DNA of 64,000 nucleotides, taken from Prevotella sp. Lineage in GTDB: Bacteria > Bacteroidota > Bacteroidia > Bacteroidales > Bacteroidaceae. This document shows, one piece after another, positions 7,846 to 17,393 of the stretch. Each line of letters opens with the position of its first letter. Position 1 is the stretch's first letter. The translations under genes and the position numbers were made by a program. The notes beneath the pieces were generated by a model. It ran no database searches, was not told the DNA's origin, and saw only the letters and a program-made list of their open reading frames with translations. The stretch is from assembly GCA_017619275.1 (NCBI GenBank), contig JAFZSR010000063.1:1-64000 (forward strand), written 5' to 3'.

Positions 7846-8891
7846 TAGCTCATCCCTATGTTGACCACACCTTCCATGCCATAGCCCAGCTCAGCGAAAA
7901 AGCGCATTGAGCCGCTTCCCATCTCAACACCTACTGGCGACAGCTGATAGGCCGCATGCCAGGTGCGGCGGCTGTCGTTGAAGAGGTTGCAGTTGTCGGC
8001 TGCGAAGTACTCATGCTGGCTCATGGCTCCGAAAGCCGCCTTGGAGTAGAGGCACGACTTCGACATGAAACACCATTTCAACTTGGCGGCGGGCATGAAG
8101 TACCAGTCGGTGCAGTTAAGATGACCGGCATACAATGGCTGGTTGGGGTCGTTGCCTTGGGCGCTGGTTATATTCTCAATCACCAGGTCATCGTAGGGGC
8201 GGCGACCCGTTCCCACAATGAGGCCAGCCGACCACTGCGGATTGAAATGATAGAAATAGGAAAGGCTGATGGAGGCGTTTATCACCGCTCCCAAACCGCA
8301 GGAAAAAGCGTCGGGGTCGTCAATCAGGTGCTGGCTCTCGCGCACAAGTTGACCAAAATGGTCGTAGGAAGCGTTGTTGAAGACATTGCCGAAGTTGGCG
8401 CTGAGTCTCAGCTCGTGGCGGAAGAAGGGGGTTGAAGAAGGTGGAGCCTTGAACGATGGCTTATCGGTTGATAGATTTTGCCGATAGTCGAGCAAGGGTA
8501 GTGGGGCGCGTAGCGTGTCTTTCCTGGCAGCATCCACATGATAGTAGTTCTGCACAGGCTTATAGGCGGCTCCGCTAACGATGTCGACCAGAATGCCGAC
8601 GCCAGTGCAGCAGAGGCTGAGAAGGCTGTAGGGGTTGTTGCGCTGTCCGGGAACGAGCGATGGGAACGCCCAGTGCTCCGACTCGAAGTGGATGGGCTGG
8701 TTCAAATTGTTCCTCTTCAGCTGCAGGGTCATGGGCTGGTTGGTGAAGGTGAGCGTGCCGGTGCTGGTGATGGCCGTCACTGGTTCGGGCACGTCGCAGC
8801 CTACGGTGATGGTGGCTTTGGTGCCTTCTATAATGGTCATGCAGGAACTTAGCAGCAACGAAACGATTATCAACGACAGTAAATCTCGCAT
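7836..8891 (-). CDS. Hypothetical outer-membrane lipoprotein
   Basis: A 351-residue protein I do not recognise by family. The N-terminus MRDLLSLIIVSLLLSSCMTI is a lipoprotein signal with Cys at 17. The first 80 residues look like an extracellular sandwich region (PVTAITSTGTLTFTNQPMTLQLKR). A short hydrophobic stretch, LLSLCCTGVGILVDIVSGA, follows. From about residue 160 there are alternating strands ending in aromatic residues (LRLSANFGNVFN, SISLSYFYHFN, AGLIVGTGRRPYDD, MRFFAELGYGMEGVVNIGMSYHF). The terminal Phe and this pattern suggest a small beta barrel in the outer membrane. It is transcribed alone, after the ispF terminator. Confidence 0.6.
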   Translation of the reverse strand: MRDLLSLIIVSLLLSSCMTIIEGTKATITVGCDVPEPVTAITSTGTLTFTNQPMTLQLKRNNLNQPIHFESEHWAFPSLVPGQRNNPYSLLSLCCTGVGILVDIVSGAAYKPVQNYYHVDAARKDTLRAPLPLLDYRQNLSTDKPSFKAPPSSTPFFRHELRLSANFGNVFNNASYDHFGQLVRESQHLIDDPDAFSCGLGAVINASISLSYFYHFNPQWSAGLIVGTGRRPYDDLVIENITSAQGNDPNQPLYAGHLNCTDWYFMPAAKLKWCFMSKSCLYSKAAFGAMSQHEYFAADNCNLFNDSRRTWHAAYQLSPVGVEMGSGSMRFFAELGYGMEGVVNIGMSYHF

Positions 8892-8964
8892 TGTTTGAAC
8901 TCTTTTCTTAGTTGTTATTCAAATAATAAACGTTTCAACCTCTAAAATCCTGCACTTAATATAA

Positions 8965-8990
8965 CAAAAAAGTCCCTAAAGAAGGGACTT
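8965..8990 (-). terminator. Rho-independent terminator of the por-ispF operon
   Basis: Perfect 8-base stem AAGTCCCT/AGGGACTT (8970-8977 and 8983-8990) with a 5-base loop. On the minus strand it is followed by a T run. It overlaps the last bases of the ispF stop codon. Confidence 0.85.
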
Positions 8991-9460
8991 TAAGCTTCGA
9001 GCAGCACAACGGCGTAGGCAGAGATGCCCTCCTGACGGCCCGTGAATCCTAGGCGCTCGGTGGTGGTGGCCTTGATGCTGATTTGGTCTGGGTCGCAGCC
9101 GATGACGCTGGCCAGTGTCTGTTGCATCTGCGGGATATGGGGATTCATCTTGGGTCGCTCGGCGCAGATGGTGGCATCGATATTTCCCAGCCTGTAGCCC
9201 TTGGTGGCTATCAACTCTACGGTCTTCTTCAAAATCACTTTGCTGTCCATGCCCAGCGTCTCATCGCTGGTGTCGGGGAAATGATAGCCAATGTCGCGCA
9301 TGTTGGCGGCACCGAGCATGGCGTCGCAGATGGCGTGGATGAGGACGTCGGCGTCGCTGTGTCCCAGCAAGCCCATGCTATGCTCCAACTTGATGCCGCC
9401 CATCCACAGTTCGCGCCCTTCCACCAATTGGTGGACATCGTAGCCAAAACCAATCCTCAT
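8990..9460 (-). CDS. ispF: 2-C-methyl-D-erythritol 2,4-cyclodiphosphate synthase
   Basis: A 156-residue enzyme of the non-mevalonate isoprenoid pathway that cyclises CDP-methylerythritol phosphate. The zinc ligands Asp8 and His10 (GFGYDVHQL) and His in LLGHSDADVLIHAI are present, as are DIGYHFPDTSDE and the C-terminal TTTERLGFTGRQEGISA. The length equals the family norm. Its ATG overlaps the porV stop (ATGA), so it is the last gene of the porU-porV unit. I recall the same neighbourhood in Porphyromonas gingivalis, which is knowledge rather than something seen here. A terminator lies at the stop codon. Confidence 0.96.
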   Translation of the reverse strand: MRIGFGYDVHQLVEGRELWMGGIKLEHSMGLLGHSDADVLIHAICDAMLGAANMRDIGYHFPDTSDETLGMDSKVILKKTVELIATKGYRLGNIDATICAERPKMNPHIPQMQQTLASVIGCDPDQISIKATTTERLGFTGRQEGISAYAVVLLEA

Positions 9461-10635
9461 TTTTTGAACAAGTCTTTGATGCCATCCATGTCGAAGGCCA
9501 GGGTGAAGCGGAGGGTTTGGTCGAGGGGATTCGACTGTGCGGTGGAGATGACGTAGCCCACATCGAGCGAGAAGACGTTCATGCGGAAGCCGCCACCCAC
9601 GGTGAAATATTTGCGGTTACCCTTCGACTGGCTCTCGTGATGGTAACCGGCACGCAGTGAGAACTGGTCGTGGTAGACATACTCGGCACCCACGCTCCAC
9701 TGCACCTCTTCCATCTCTTCCTTGAAGCCACCGGGTGCGTCGCTAAAGCTTTGGAACATACCCTTGATACTGCTCACGTCGCTGTATTCGCGGCGCACGC
9801 GGTCCTGGTAGTCGCTGTTGGTCTCTTCCACACCCTGCGGCGGCACGGTGGGCACCAGCAACTTGTTGGCATCGGCGGCCAGCGTGAATCGGTTGTACTC
9901 GTCGACGGGAATCATCAGCGAGGCACCGAGGCGCAGGTTGGCGGGGATGAACTGGCTCTCGTCGTCGCCGTAGAACGAGATTTTGCTACCCAAGTTCTGC
10001 AGCGTGGCACCCAGTCCCAGCTGACACTCGCGCGACCCCATCATGATATAATTATTGTAGTAGAGGGCGATGTCGGCGGCAAAGGCCGAGGCGGGCTTGG
10101 AGTCCTCGGAATAGTCGTAGCGCAGGTCGCTGTAGAGCCATCGCAGGCCCACACCCATGGAGAACGATTCGCTGAGCATGCGCGAATAGGCCACGTCGAG
10201 CGACATCTCGTAGGGGTTGACGGTCATGGCGTTCTCGTCGTCGCTGGTGAACACCTCGCCCAGCGAGAAATAACGCAGCGATCCGCTCAGAGCGCCATAG
10301 TCGCCAATGCGGTAGTAGCCGGCCATGTAGGCCAGGTCGATGTCGTTCACCAACTGGCGCAGCCATGGCGTGTAGTTCAGGGCGATGCCCGCGCGGCTGA
10401 TGCAGAAGGGATACTTGGCCAGGTTCCAATACTGCGAGTTGACGTCGGGGTCGGTGGCGGCACCCACGTCGCCCATACCGGCGGCACGGGCATCGGGGGC
10501 GATGGTCTGCGAGATGACGGCGTGCTCAACAGGGTTGAACGTTGAGGTCTTGTAGTCGTCGGCCAGTGCTCCAGCTGCTGTCAGCATGCTGGCGCACAGC
10601 AGGAGTGCCTTGATGTTTATGCTTCTGTGTTTCAT
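9457..10635 (-). CDS. porV: Type IX secretion system outer-membrane protein PorV
   Basis: A 392-residue beta-barrel protein of the PorV/LptO family. In type IX secretion it shuttles cargo from the translocon to the PorU attachment complex. A signal peptide (ALLLCASMLTAAGALA) is followed by the family start TSTFNPVEHAVISQTIAPDARAAGMGDVGAATDPDVNSQYWNPA-like region (here NLAKYPF). Long stretches of alternating strands end in SLDVGYVISTAQSNPLDQTLRFTLAF. The ATG at 10633-10635 is preferred over an in-frame TTG 9 bases upstream. It lies 53 bases downstream of the second porU-like gene and overlaps ispF. The gene order identifies it more securely than similarity alone. Confidence 0.9.
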   Translation of the reverse strand: MKHRSINIKALLLCASMLTAAGALADDYKTSTFNPVEHAVISQTIAPDARAAGMGDVGAATDPDVNSQYWNLAKYPFCISRAGIALNYTPWLRQLVNDIDLAYMAGYYRIGDYGALSGSLRYFSLGEVFTSDDENAMTVNPYEMSLDVAYSRMLSESFSMGVGLRWLYSDLRYDYSEDSKPASAFAADIALYYNNYIMMGSRECQLGLGATLQNLGSKISFYGDDESQFIPANLRLGASLMIPVDEYNRFTLAADANKLLVPTVPPQGVEETNSDYQDRVRREYSDVSSIKGMFQSFSDAPGGFKEEMEEVQWSVGAEYVYHDQFSLRAGYHHESQSKGNRKYFTVGGGFRMNVFSLDVGYVISTAQSNPLDQTLRFTLAFDMDGIKDLFKK

Positions 10636-10687
10636 TGTTCTCAATTATATGTCATTCGTAATTATTCTAACGTGATGGCCAACCCGA

Positions 10688-13600
10688 TTATTGCCTTCGG
10701 ACAATCTTTTTCCTCACCAAGCCATCGGGTGTGCGGCGCACAATGATGGCTGGCTGATGGCCGTTTAGCTGCTTGATGCTGCGTCCTTGCAGGTCGAAAT
10801 AACGTTGAGCGTTGAGCGTTGAACGTTCAACGTCGCTGATGCCCGTAGGCTTGGCCATGGGGTCGGCAGTCTCTTGCACGGTGAAGCCCAGCGTGAGCGT
10901 CGACGCATGGTTGAACACGTCCCAGGCTCGTAGTTGCAGCTCATGGAGGCCATCGCTGAGGTGTGGCAGACGGTATTCGAGCGTGCCGCTGCGGAAGTCG
11001 CCGAAATCGAAGGCGAAATAGCTGTTCAGCCAGTAGGTCTGCTCCATGCGCCCGTCAATGCACAGCTCAATCTGATGGCCTATGCCGGCGTCGCTCACGT
11101 TGATGCCGTCGTCGTCGGTGATTTCAGCGTGCAGTAGTGGCTCGGCACCCACCAAGCCGCCTTCGGCAAAGTCGGGATATTCCAGCCAAGCCTTGATGAC
11201 AGGGCCTGAGCCTTCGGCGGCATATGCGTCGGCGCTCACTACGGCGAAGGCGTCCGAAAGGCCATGCGCCACGATGGAGTGGTCGGTGCTGGTGGCGTGC
11301 ACCAGCATCAGTCCGCCATTATCGCCATAGTCGGCATCGCGGGGCACGGCGAAGGTGAAGGCGAAGCTGCCGTTGCTCACGCTGTCGCTTCCTGTGAAGA
11401 GCGTCGAGGGGCGGTCGCGATAGGTCAGCGGGGCCTTGGGCTCTTCGTCGGATTGTTGTGGATTCATGCGGCACACGATGGTCTGCTCGGCTCCCTTCAC
11501 CGTGAGCGAGGCCATGCCGTTGAAGTCGGGATGCCCTTCAATATGCCCTTTCACCGTGGCGACGCTCCCGGCTGGCAGGGCTACGAAGGCTCCGTCGGCC
11601 ACGCTCTCGCCATTGATGCTGTCGATGACGGCACGGGCAGTGGGCAGGGGCAGACGCAGAGCGGGGTCGCCCAGCAGGGCAAAATGCAGTCTGTTGATGC
11701 CGGCTTGCAGCTGCGTGCGCTGTCCCAGCACCTGTTCGTTCTTGGCCAAGCGCACAGCCTCGCCGATGGTGCGTGGCTCTCCGTTGTTGGTTTCAAGCAC
11801 ATGGGTGGTGAAAGCCTTGTTCATCGCACGGTTGTGAATGGCATAGACGGTGCGGGTGGTGCCCAGGAAGGCGATGGCTCCGCCGGCAGGGTTGAAAAGA
11901 GCCTGCTCGCCAATAGTCTCCTGACTGTTCGATTCGAAGGGGGCTACATCGCACGAGGCGGTGAACCACACGGGCAGACGCAGCGAGGTGGGAGCCTTGA
12001 AATCGCTGAGGTCAATCACGTTCTCGTGCGACAGCATGTAGGTAGAGCCATGACCGCTATAGTTCATCAGCAATGCACCTTCCAACATTTGCTGGCGAAT
12101 CAGCCGACCCACGTCGGGGTAGGCGTGGCCGAGGGCCGACTCGGTGCGCTCGTAGGCATCCCAATAAATCTTCTTGACGTTATAGGCGGGCCAATTCTCG
12201 TTGATGATGCCAGCCACAATCTCGGCATCGTTCATGTGCATGTTGGCATTGCCATCGTCGCCCATCATGCAGATGATGTTCTGCCAAGCTCCGTATTGTT
12301 CGTTCAGGCGGTAGCCGTAGGCTTTGTCGACAGCCGTCTTCGCCTCCTCAACAGTGCGGGCGGGGATGCGACCCACAGCCACATCAAGCTTGTCGTTTTT
12401 GACGATGTCTGCACCCTCGCCATTGTCGAGCATGCCAAAGAAGTCGTCGCTGACATAGCAGGCGGTCTCGCTCATCGAGTTATCGCTCTCGTAGCAGAGC
12501 AGGAAATCGTTGGGGCTTAGATTGCTGAACTCAGCCTGGCACATGCGGTTGTCGTAGATGGCATCGCCGAAGAGCAGCAGAAAGCGGGGCTTGTCGGCTT
12601 CGCTTTCGGCACGGTCGTAGAGCATCTTCAGATAGCGGCGATAGGCATTGGCGTCGGGGGTGCCGCTGCTAAACTCGTTGTAGAGCTCGTCGGCCTTGAC
12701 CACCCGCACGCGCAGATGGTCGAAGTCGCGGTGCATCTGTGCCAGCCGCTCGGCTTGTTGCATCAGATGAGCCGAAGATGCAACGATGATAATCATGTCG
12801 GCGGCCTCGTCGGCATGGCGGTCTTGGTTGGCTATGGCGCCCATCACCGTGGGATGTGGGAATGTCGTGGTGCTGAGCAAGGGCATAGGGCGCGACTGCT
12901 CCGACGTGAGTTCAATGCGGTCGAGCCGCATGTCGCGCCCGGAGAGCTGCTGGATGGTAATCGTCACACTGTCGGACAGAACGACGGGCAGCTGGAAAGT
13001 CCACTCGTCAACGGCAGCCCGCATATACTGGTCCATGTATTGCTTGCGCCCGGCTCCCTTCGTGGTGTTGGCATCGATAAGGATGTGGCCCAGCTCCAAG
13101 TCGCCCAAGGCCACGGTGGCGTCGCAGTAATTGTTGTACGACATCACCACCGTGACGGTGGCGGCGGCCCCCCTGACGGCGGGCAGCTTGTAGCTGTGCG
13201 CCACCTCGGGGCCGAAGAGTTTGCTGTCGTAGAGGTTGCGTCCGCCAGGATACCACGAGAAATCGTCGACCTCGTAAAGGCTATGGTAGATATTTGGCAG
13301 TGCTTTCCAGGCGGCAGACATCTGCGCGCTGTCGACGAGGAGCGCGTCTTCGTCTGTAGTGTCGGTAAGGAAATAGCACCCTGCATTGGCATAAGGGTTG
13401 CGGGTGCGGGCGGTGGAAGTGGATTTCTCCCAGTTGACGGGACCATAGGCGAGGAACAGGCGTTGGCCGCCAATATGACACAACGGCACCTGCGGCAGGT
13501 CGTCGGTGGCAGTGGGATAGGCTGTCTCCAGCTTTTCGGGCTGCAAGGCTCCCCCGTAGCCATAGATTTTCACTTGCTGCGGATTGCTGAAGCCGGCGGC

Positions 13601-13786
13601 AACGAGCAGGGAGTCGCTAAGTTGATAGATTCCTGTTTCGGGAATGCTGATTTTCACCCAATGGCCGTTGGCGAGCCGCGAGTGCGGGGCAAGGCTCTGC
13701 TGTGCCAAGGCAACCATGGGCAACAGCACCGCCAGCAGGAACAGGCAGCGTAACGAATGTATCGTAGAAAGGGTCGTTCGTTTCAT
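10688..13786 (-). CDS. Second PorU-like C25 cysteine peptidase (tandem paralogue)
   Basis: A 1032-residue exported protein homologous over most of its length to the porU product immediately upstream. Shared blocks include KIYGYGGALQPE, RTRNPY and NEFSSGTPDANAYRRYL. It has a signal peptide ending VALAQQ. The C25 catalytic pair is kept: His579 in NYSGHGSTYM and Cys612 in FTASCDVAPF, 33 residues apart as in gingipain-type enzymes. Compared with porU it lacks about 130 residues of N-terminal region and the C-terminal sorting-type domain. It ends instead with a short YFDLQGR...VRKKIVRRQ tail, whose coding sequence contains a 7-base repeat array. It may be a specialised second sortase or a diverging copy. 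Activity is inferred from residue conservation only. Confidence 0.85.
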   Translation of the reverse strand: MKRTTLSTIHSLRCLFLLAVLLPMVALAQQSLAPHSRLANGHWVKISIPETGIYQLSDSLLVAAGFSNPQQVKIYGYGGALQPEKLETAYPTATDDLPQVPLCHIGGQRLFLAYGPVNWEKSTSTARTRNPYANAGCYFLTDTTDEDALLVDSAQMSAAWKALPNIYHSLYEVDDFSWYPGGRNLYDSKLFGPEVAHSYKLPAVRGAAATVTVVMSYNNYCDATVALGDLELGHILIDANTTKGAGRKQYMDQYMRAAVDEWTFQLPVVLSDSVTITIQQLSGRDMRLDRIELTSEQSRPMPLLSTTTFPHPTVMGAIANQDRHADEAADMIIIVASSAHLMQQAERLAQMHRDFDHLRVRVVKADELYNEFSSGTPDANAYRRYLKMLYDRAESEADKPRFLLLFGDAIYDNRMCQAEFSNLSPNDFLLCYESDNSMSETACYVSDDFFGMLDNGEGADIVKNDKLDVAVGRIPARTVEEAKTAVDKAYGYRLNEQYGAWQNIICMMGDDGNANMHMNDAEIVAGIINENWPAYNVKKIYWDAYERTESALGHAYPDVGRLIRQQMLEGALLMNYSGHGSTYMLSHENVIDLSDFKAPTSLRLPVWFTASCDVAPFESNSQETIGEQALFNPAGGAIAFLGTTRTVYAIHNRAMNKAFTTHVLETNNGEPRTIGEAVRLAKNEQVLGQRTQLQAGINRLHFALLGDPALRLPLPTARAVIDSINGESVADGAFVALPAGSVATVKGHIEGHPDFNGMASLTVKGAEQTIVCRMNPQQSDEEPKAPLTYRDRPSTLFTGSDSVSNGSFAFTFAVPRDADYGDNGGLMLVHATSTDHSIVAHGLSDAFAVVSADAYAAEGSGPVIKAWLEYPDFAEGGLVGAEPLLHAEITDDDGINVSDAGIGHQIELCIDGRMEQTYWLNSYFAFDFGDFRSGTLEYRLPHLSDGLHELQLRAWDVFNHASTLTLGFTVQETADPMAKPTGISDVERSTLNAQRYFDLQGRSIKQLNGHQPAIIVRRTPDGLVRKKIVRRQ
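10804..10831. repeat. Head-to-head heptamer array inside the second porU-like gene
   Basis: Units on the plus strand are GTTGAGC, GTTGAGC, GTTGAAC and then GTTCAAC, so the array inverts at 10824/10825. It encodes VERSTLNAQR in the C-terminal tail. The same units flank the four-helix-bundle gene near 51.4-51.9 kb, but here there is no cargo between the arms. Confidence 0.8.
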
Positions 13787-13805
13787 TCGTTATGATAAAC
13801 TCTCT

Positions 13806-16800
13806 TTATTTGTTCAGCACGATGAGCTTCTGGGCTTTCGATGCCTTCTTGCTGCCGTCGGTGCTGATGAGCACGCGGTAGAGGTAGACGCCCGTCTGCA
13901 GACGGCTGCCGCTGGCGGTGGTGAGATCCCAGTCGAGGGTGTAGGTGTTGTCGGTGGAGACGCCCGTCTCGCCCTTGCGCCACAGCAGACGGCCAGATGC
14001 GTCGAATACCTCCAGTTCTACGTCCATCTCACTACCGGTGCGGTCGTGGTTGATGATGAACGAGGTGCTGGTGGTGGCGGGATTGCGGGTGCACTCCACG
14101 CTGAAGCAGTGGGGCTGCAAGCGGCGCTCCACGCGGAACTTCAGCTCGGCCACCGACGAGTTGTTGAGCACGTCCCAAGCACGGAACGTGAGGCTGTGCT
14201 CGCCCTCGCTGAGCTGCGGCAGGGAGTAGCCCACCGTGCCCGAGCGATAATCGCCGAAGTCGTATCGGAAGTATTCGTTGAGGTTATACGTCATCGACAG
14301 CTCGCCGTCGACGGTGAGCTCCAGGTCGTGGCCGAGCGAGCTGCCCGCGGCGTTGATGCCGTCTTTGTCGGTGATTTGCGCAAAGAAATAGGGGGTGGTG
14401 TTCACCGCTCCACCGTTTTGGAACGAGCTGGTGTTCAGATAGCAATAGATCGAGGGGCCGATGCCGTCGGTAACCACGTCGGCTTGTCCGCCCATTGTGA
14501 AAGCGGTGGTCTGGCCCTGTGCCTCGCGTTGGTGGTCGCTGCTCACGGCGTAGGCAATCATTTGGCCGGGCGCTTCGGAGTAGCTGATGTCTTGGGGCAG
14601 CACAAAGCTGATGCTGAAGCGCCCTTGGCGCACGCTGTCCTGCCCGGTGTAGATGGTGGTGGGACGGTCGGTGAACACAAACTCCTCTTCGGCACCGTCG
14701 GCACTTTGGTCGTTCAGACGGCACACCACGGTGCGCTCCACGTCTTTCACCAGCAGCGACAGCACTCCGTTGAAGTCGGCGGCGTGCTCCACGTGTCCTT
14801 TCACCGTCACCTTCTGCCCCGTGGCCAGGCTCACGCTTCCCGAGGAGAGCGGACTGCCGTTGATGCTGTCGATGACGATGTTCATCGTGGGGGCTGCCAG
14901 GCGCATGGCGGGATCGCCCAGCAGGGTGTAGTGCAACTTGTTGATGGGATAGCCTTCCGAGCCGTAGTCGTCGGGCTGCTCGCCGATGGCGCGCACCTCG
15001 TTCTTCGACAGTCTGACGGCGTCGCCCAGCGTGCGGCAACGGCCGTCCTCAATGGTGAGCACATGCTTCAGGAAGGCGCAGTTCATGTTCTTGTTGTCGC
15101 CTGTGTAAACGGTGCGGGTGGTGCCGAAGAAAGCCACGGCTCCACCGCGCGTGTTAAGCATGGCGGTCTCGCCGATGTTCTCTTCTTGCGTGTCGAAGGG
15201 CATGATGTCGCACGAGGCCGTCACCCACAGCGGCAGCCTGAGCGAGGTGGCGGCGGCAAAGTCCTCGGTGCGCAGCACCTGTTCGTGGCTGATGCAATAG
15301 GGGGCGCCATGTCCGCAATAGTCGATGATGAGAGCGCCGCTTTGCATTTGCTGGCGCGACAGCTTCTCCACGTCGGGATAGCGGTGGCCGGTGGCCAACG
15401 AGTTGCGCTCGTACGCATCCCAGTAGATTTTCTTCACGTTATAGGCCGGATGCTGTGCCAGCACCAGCTTGGCGGCATCGTCGACATCCTTCATGTGGGT
15501 GTTGTTGTTGCCATCGTCGCCCATGAAGCAGAGCGCGTTCTGCCAGTCGCCGGCATGCTCGTTGTTGGAGTAGGCCAGAATCTTGTCGACCATGATTTTG
15601 GCCTCGGCATCGGTGCGGGCGGGCAGTCGGCCCACGCCCACGTCGGTCTTGTCGCGCTTGGCCAGGTTGCCGCCCTCGCCATCGTCGAGCAGACAGAAGT
15701 AGTCGTCACTGACGTAGCTCATCGTGGTGCTGAACGAGTTTTCGCTCTCGTAGCAGAGCAGGAAATCGTTGGGTGAGTAGTTGCGCCAGCCACCCGACAG
15801 CATGCGGTTGTCCCAGGCGGCGTCGCCAAAGAGCAGCAGATAGCGGGGCATGTCGGCCTCGCTCTCGGCACGTTCATAGAGCATCCGCAGATAGCGGCGA
15901 TAGGCATTGGCGTCGGGCGTTCCGCTGCTGAACTCGTTGTAGAGTTCGTCGGCCGAGATGATGCGCACGCGCAGCGAGTCGTGCTCCTCGTGGTATTGCT
16001 TCAGCCGCTCTGCCTGGGCCTTTAGCTTCAGTGTGGCGGGGATGACGATTAGCATGTCGACGGGTGTGTCGGCATGATGGTCTTGGTTGGTGATGAAGAA
16101 ATCGAGCGATGGGGCGGGGAATGACGCGCTGCTCAGCTTTGGGACATCTGCCGGTTCGGGCATGGTCAGCGCCACATAGTCCAGTCGCATCGTCGCCTTG
16201 CCGTCGGTCTGGCGCAGGCGGATGGTGTTGGTGGGGCGCAGCAGACCGTCGAGGTTGAACTGCGTGGCCCTTACCTCGGCACTTGAGTTATCCGATGGAC
16301 TGTTGTTGATGGTCACGGTGCCCACCGTCGAGTCGTTCACCTCCACGCTGTAGGCGCACTTTCCGTCGTAGGTCATCACCACGGTGAGCGTGCCGCTACT
16401 GGTGTGGGCGGGCAGCTCGATGGTGCGGGGGGCGGTGGCGGTGATAGGCGTGCTCTCGTAGAGGTTGCGACCGCTGTGGTACCAAGCGTAGTCGTCGACC
16501 TCGTAGATGGCGTGGTAGTCGTTGTTGGTGGGATAGAACGCCTTCACAAAGTCGGCGCTGTCGGCGGTGAGCGGCTCACCGTCGTCGCTCTGCGTGATGA
16601 AGTAGCAGCCCACGTCGCTGTAGGGGTTGCGGGTGCGGGTGGTGGCCGAGCTGCTGCTCCAGCTCACGGGACCCACGGCATGAAACAGATGGCGACCGCC
16701 CACGATGCACTGTGGCACCTCGTGCAGGTCGTCGGTGCTGGCTATGTAGTCGGCCTTCAGCACTTCGGGCTGCAGAGCACCGCCATAGCCATAAATCTTT

Positions 16801-17357
16801 ACCTTGTTGATGTTGCTGAAGCCAGCGCGCTTCACCACGGCATCGGTGAGCTGATAGACACCCGTGGCGGGAACGCTGATGCGCGCCCACTTGCCGGTGG
16901 CCAGCACCGAGTGTGAGGCGTAGGTGGAATCGCCGGCTGCCCGGGCAGCCCTCGACAGGGCCGACTTCGGCGTGGCGTGCTTTTTCAGCTGGAAGCTGAC
17001 GAGCTTCTGGTACTTTCCATCGCGAAATACCAGCGGCACCAGCGATGCGTAGAGCGTTCCCTCGCCGCGCGATACGCCCACAAACTGCTTCACTTGGGGC
17101 AGCTCGGGCAGCGCCTTGCCGCTGATGGCTTGGTAGCGCAGCACATCCTGCGGCTGCATATCGATGAATTCAGGGTATTCGATGCTCACCGTGAAGGTGG
17201 AGTCGCGATGGGTATGGCCTAATGGAAATTCGTGGTGATAGACGGGCAAAATAGAATCAATCCTGACTTGCCGAGCAGTCAAGTTGATGAATTCCTGTGC
17301 ATGGAGCTGCAACGCTGCGCACAGGAACAACACGAGCAAAAGCCTTGGTCGTCTCAT
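13806..17357 (-). CDS. porU: PorU, type IX secretion C25 peptidase (sortase)
   Basis: An 1183-residue exported protein. PorU removes the C-terminal signal of type IX cargo and attaches the protein to lipopolysaccharide at the cell surface. Features in order are a signal peptide (about 1-21, ending LHAQ), an N-terminal region to about 150, and the Ig-like/propeptide part with KIYGYGGALQPE. The C25 catalytic domain follows with His683 (DYCGHGAPYC) and Cys716 (VTASCDIMPF). Beta-sandwich regions come next, and finally a C-terminal domain from about 1085 (ELEVFDASGRLLW...TGVYLYRVLIS...KAQKLIVLNK) of the type A sorting kind. The length is close to P. gingivalis PorU (about 1158). A 19-base gap separates it from the paralogue downstream. 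Confidence 0.9.
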   Translation of the reverse strand: MRRPRLLLVLFLCAALQLHAQEFINLTARQVRIDSILPVYHHEFPLGHTHRDSTFTVSIEYPEFIDMQPQDVLRYQAISGKALPELPQVKQFVGVSRGEGTLYASLVPLVFRDGKYQKLVSFQLKKHATPKSALSRAARAAGDSTYASHSVLATGKWARISVPATGVYQLTDAVVKRAGFSNINKVKIYGYGGALQPEVLKADYIASTDDLHEVPQCIVGGRHLFHAVGPVSWSSSSATTRTRNPYSDVGCYFITQSDDGEPLTADSADFVKAFYPTNNDYHAIYEVDDYAWYHSGRNLYESTPITATAPRTIELPAHTSSGTLTVVMTYDGKCAYSVEVNDSTVGTVTINNSPSDNSSAEVRATQFNLDGLLRPTNTIRLRQTDGKATMRLDYVALTMPEPADVPKLSSASFPAPSLDFFITNQDHHADTPVDMLIVIPATLKLKAQAERLKQYHEEHDSLRVRIISADELYNEFSSGTPDANAYRRYLRMLYERAESEADMPRYLLLFGDAAWDNRMLSGGWRNYSPNDFLLCYESENSFSTTMSYVSDDYFCLLDDGEGGNLAKRDKTDVGVGRLPARTDAEAKIMVDKILAYSNNEHAGDWQNALCFMGDDGNNNTHMKDVDDAAKLVLAQHPAYNVKKIYWDAYERNSLATGHRYPDVEKLSRQQMQSGALIIDYCGHGAPYCISHEQVLRTEDFAAATSLRLPLWVTASCDIMPFDTQEENIGETAMLNTRGGAVAFFGTTRTVYTGDNKNMNCAFLKHVLTIEDGRCRTLGDAVRLSKNEVRAIGEQPDDYGSEGYPINKLHYTLLGDPAMRLAAPTMNIVIDSINGSPLSSGSVSLATGQKVTVKGHVEHAADFNGVLSLLVKDVERTVVCRLNDQSADGAEEEFVFTDRPTTIYTGQDSVRQGRFSISFVLPQDISYSEAPGQMIAYAVSSDHQREAQGQTTAFTMGGQADVVTDGIGPSIYCYLNTSSFQNGGAVNTTPYFFAQITDKDGINAAGSSLGHDLELTVDGELSMTYNLNEYFRYDFGDYRSGTVGYSLPQLSEGEHSLTFRAWDVLNNSSVAELKFRVERRLQPHCFSVECTRNPATTSTSFIINHDRTGSEMDVELEVFDASGRLLWRKGETGVSTDNTYTLDWDLTTASGSRLQTGVYLYRVLISTDGSKKASKAQKLIVLNK

Positions 17358-17393
17358 TTTTATATATAACGCGCGAAAATGCAGATTATTGTG

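Noticed and set aside
10688-13786. The second porU-like gene as a decaying pseudogene
   Set aside because: It has an intact frame, signal peptide and catalytic dyad. Only the terminal domains differ, so it is treated as functional.
13644-15776. A 710-residue open frame on the plus strand through the porU region
   Set aside because: It is antisense to two porU-type genes with clear motifs, signal peptides and family length. High-GC third positions keep the complementary frame open. The translation shows no motif or signal.
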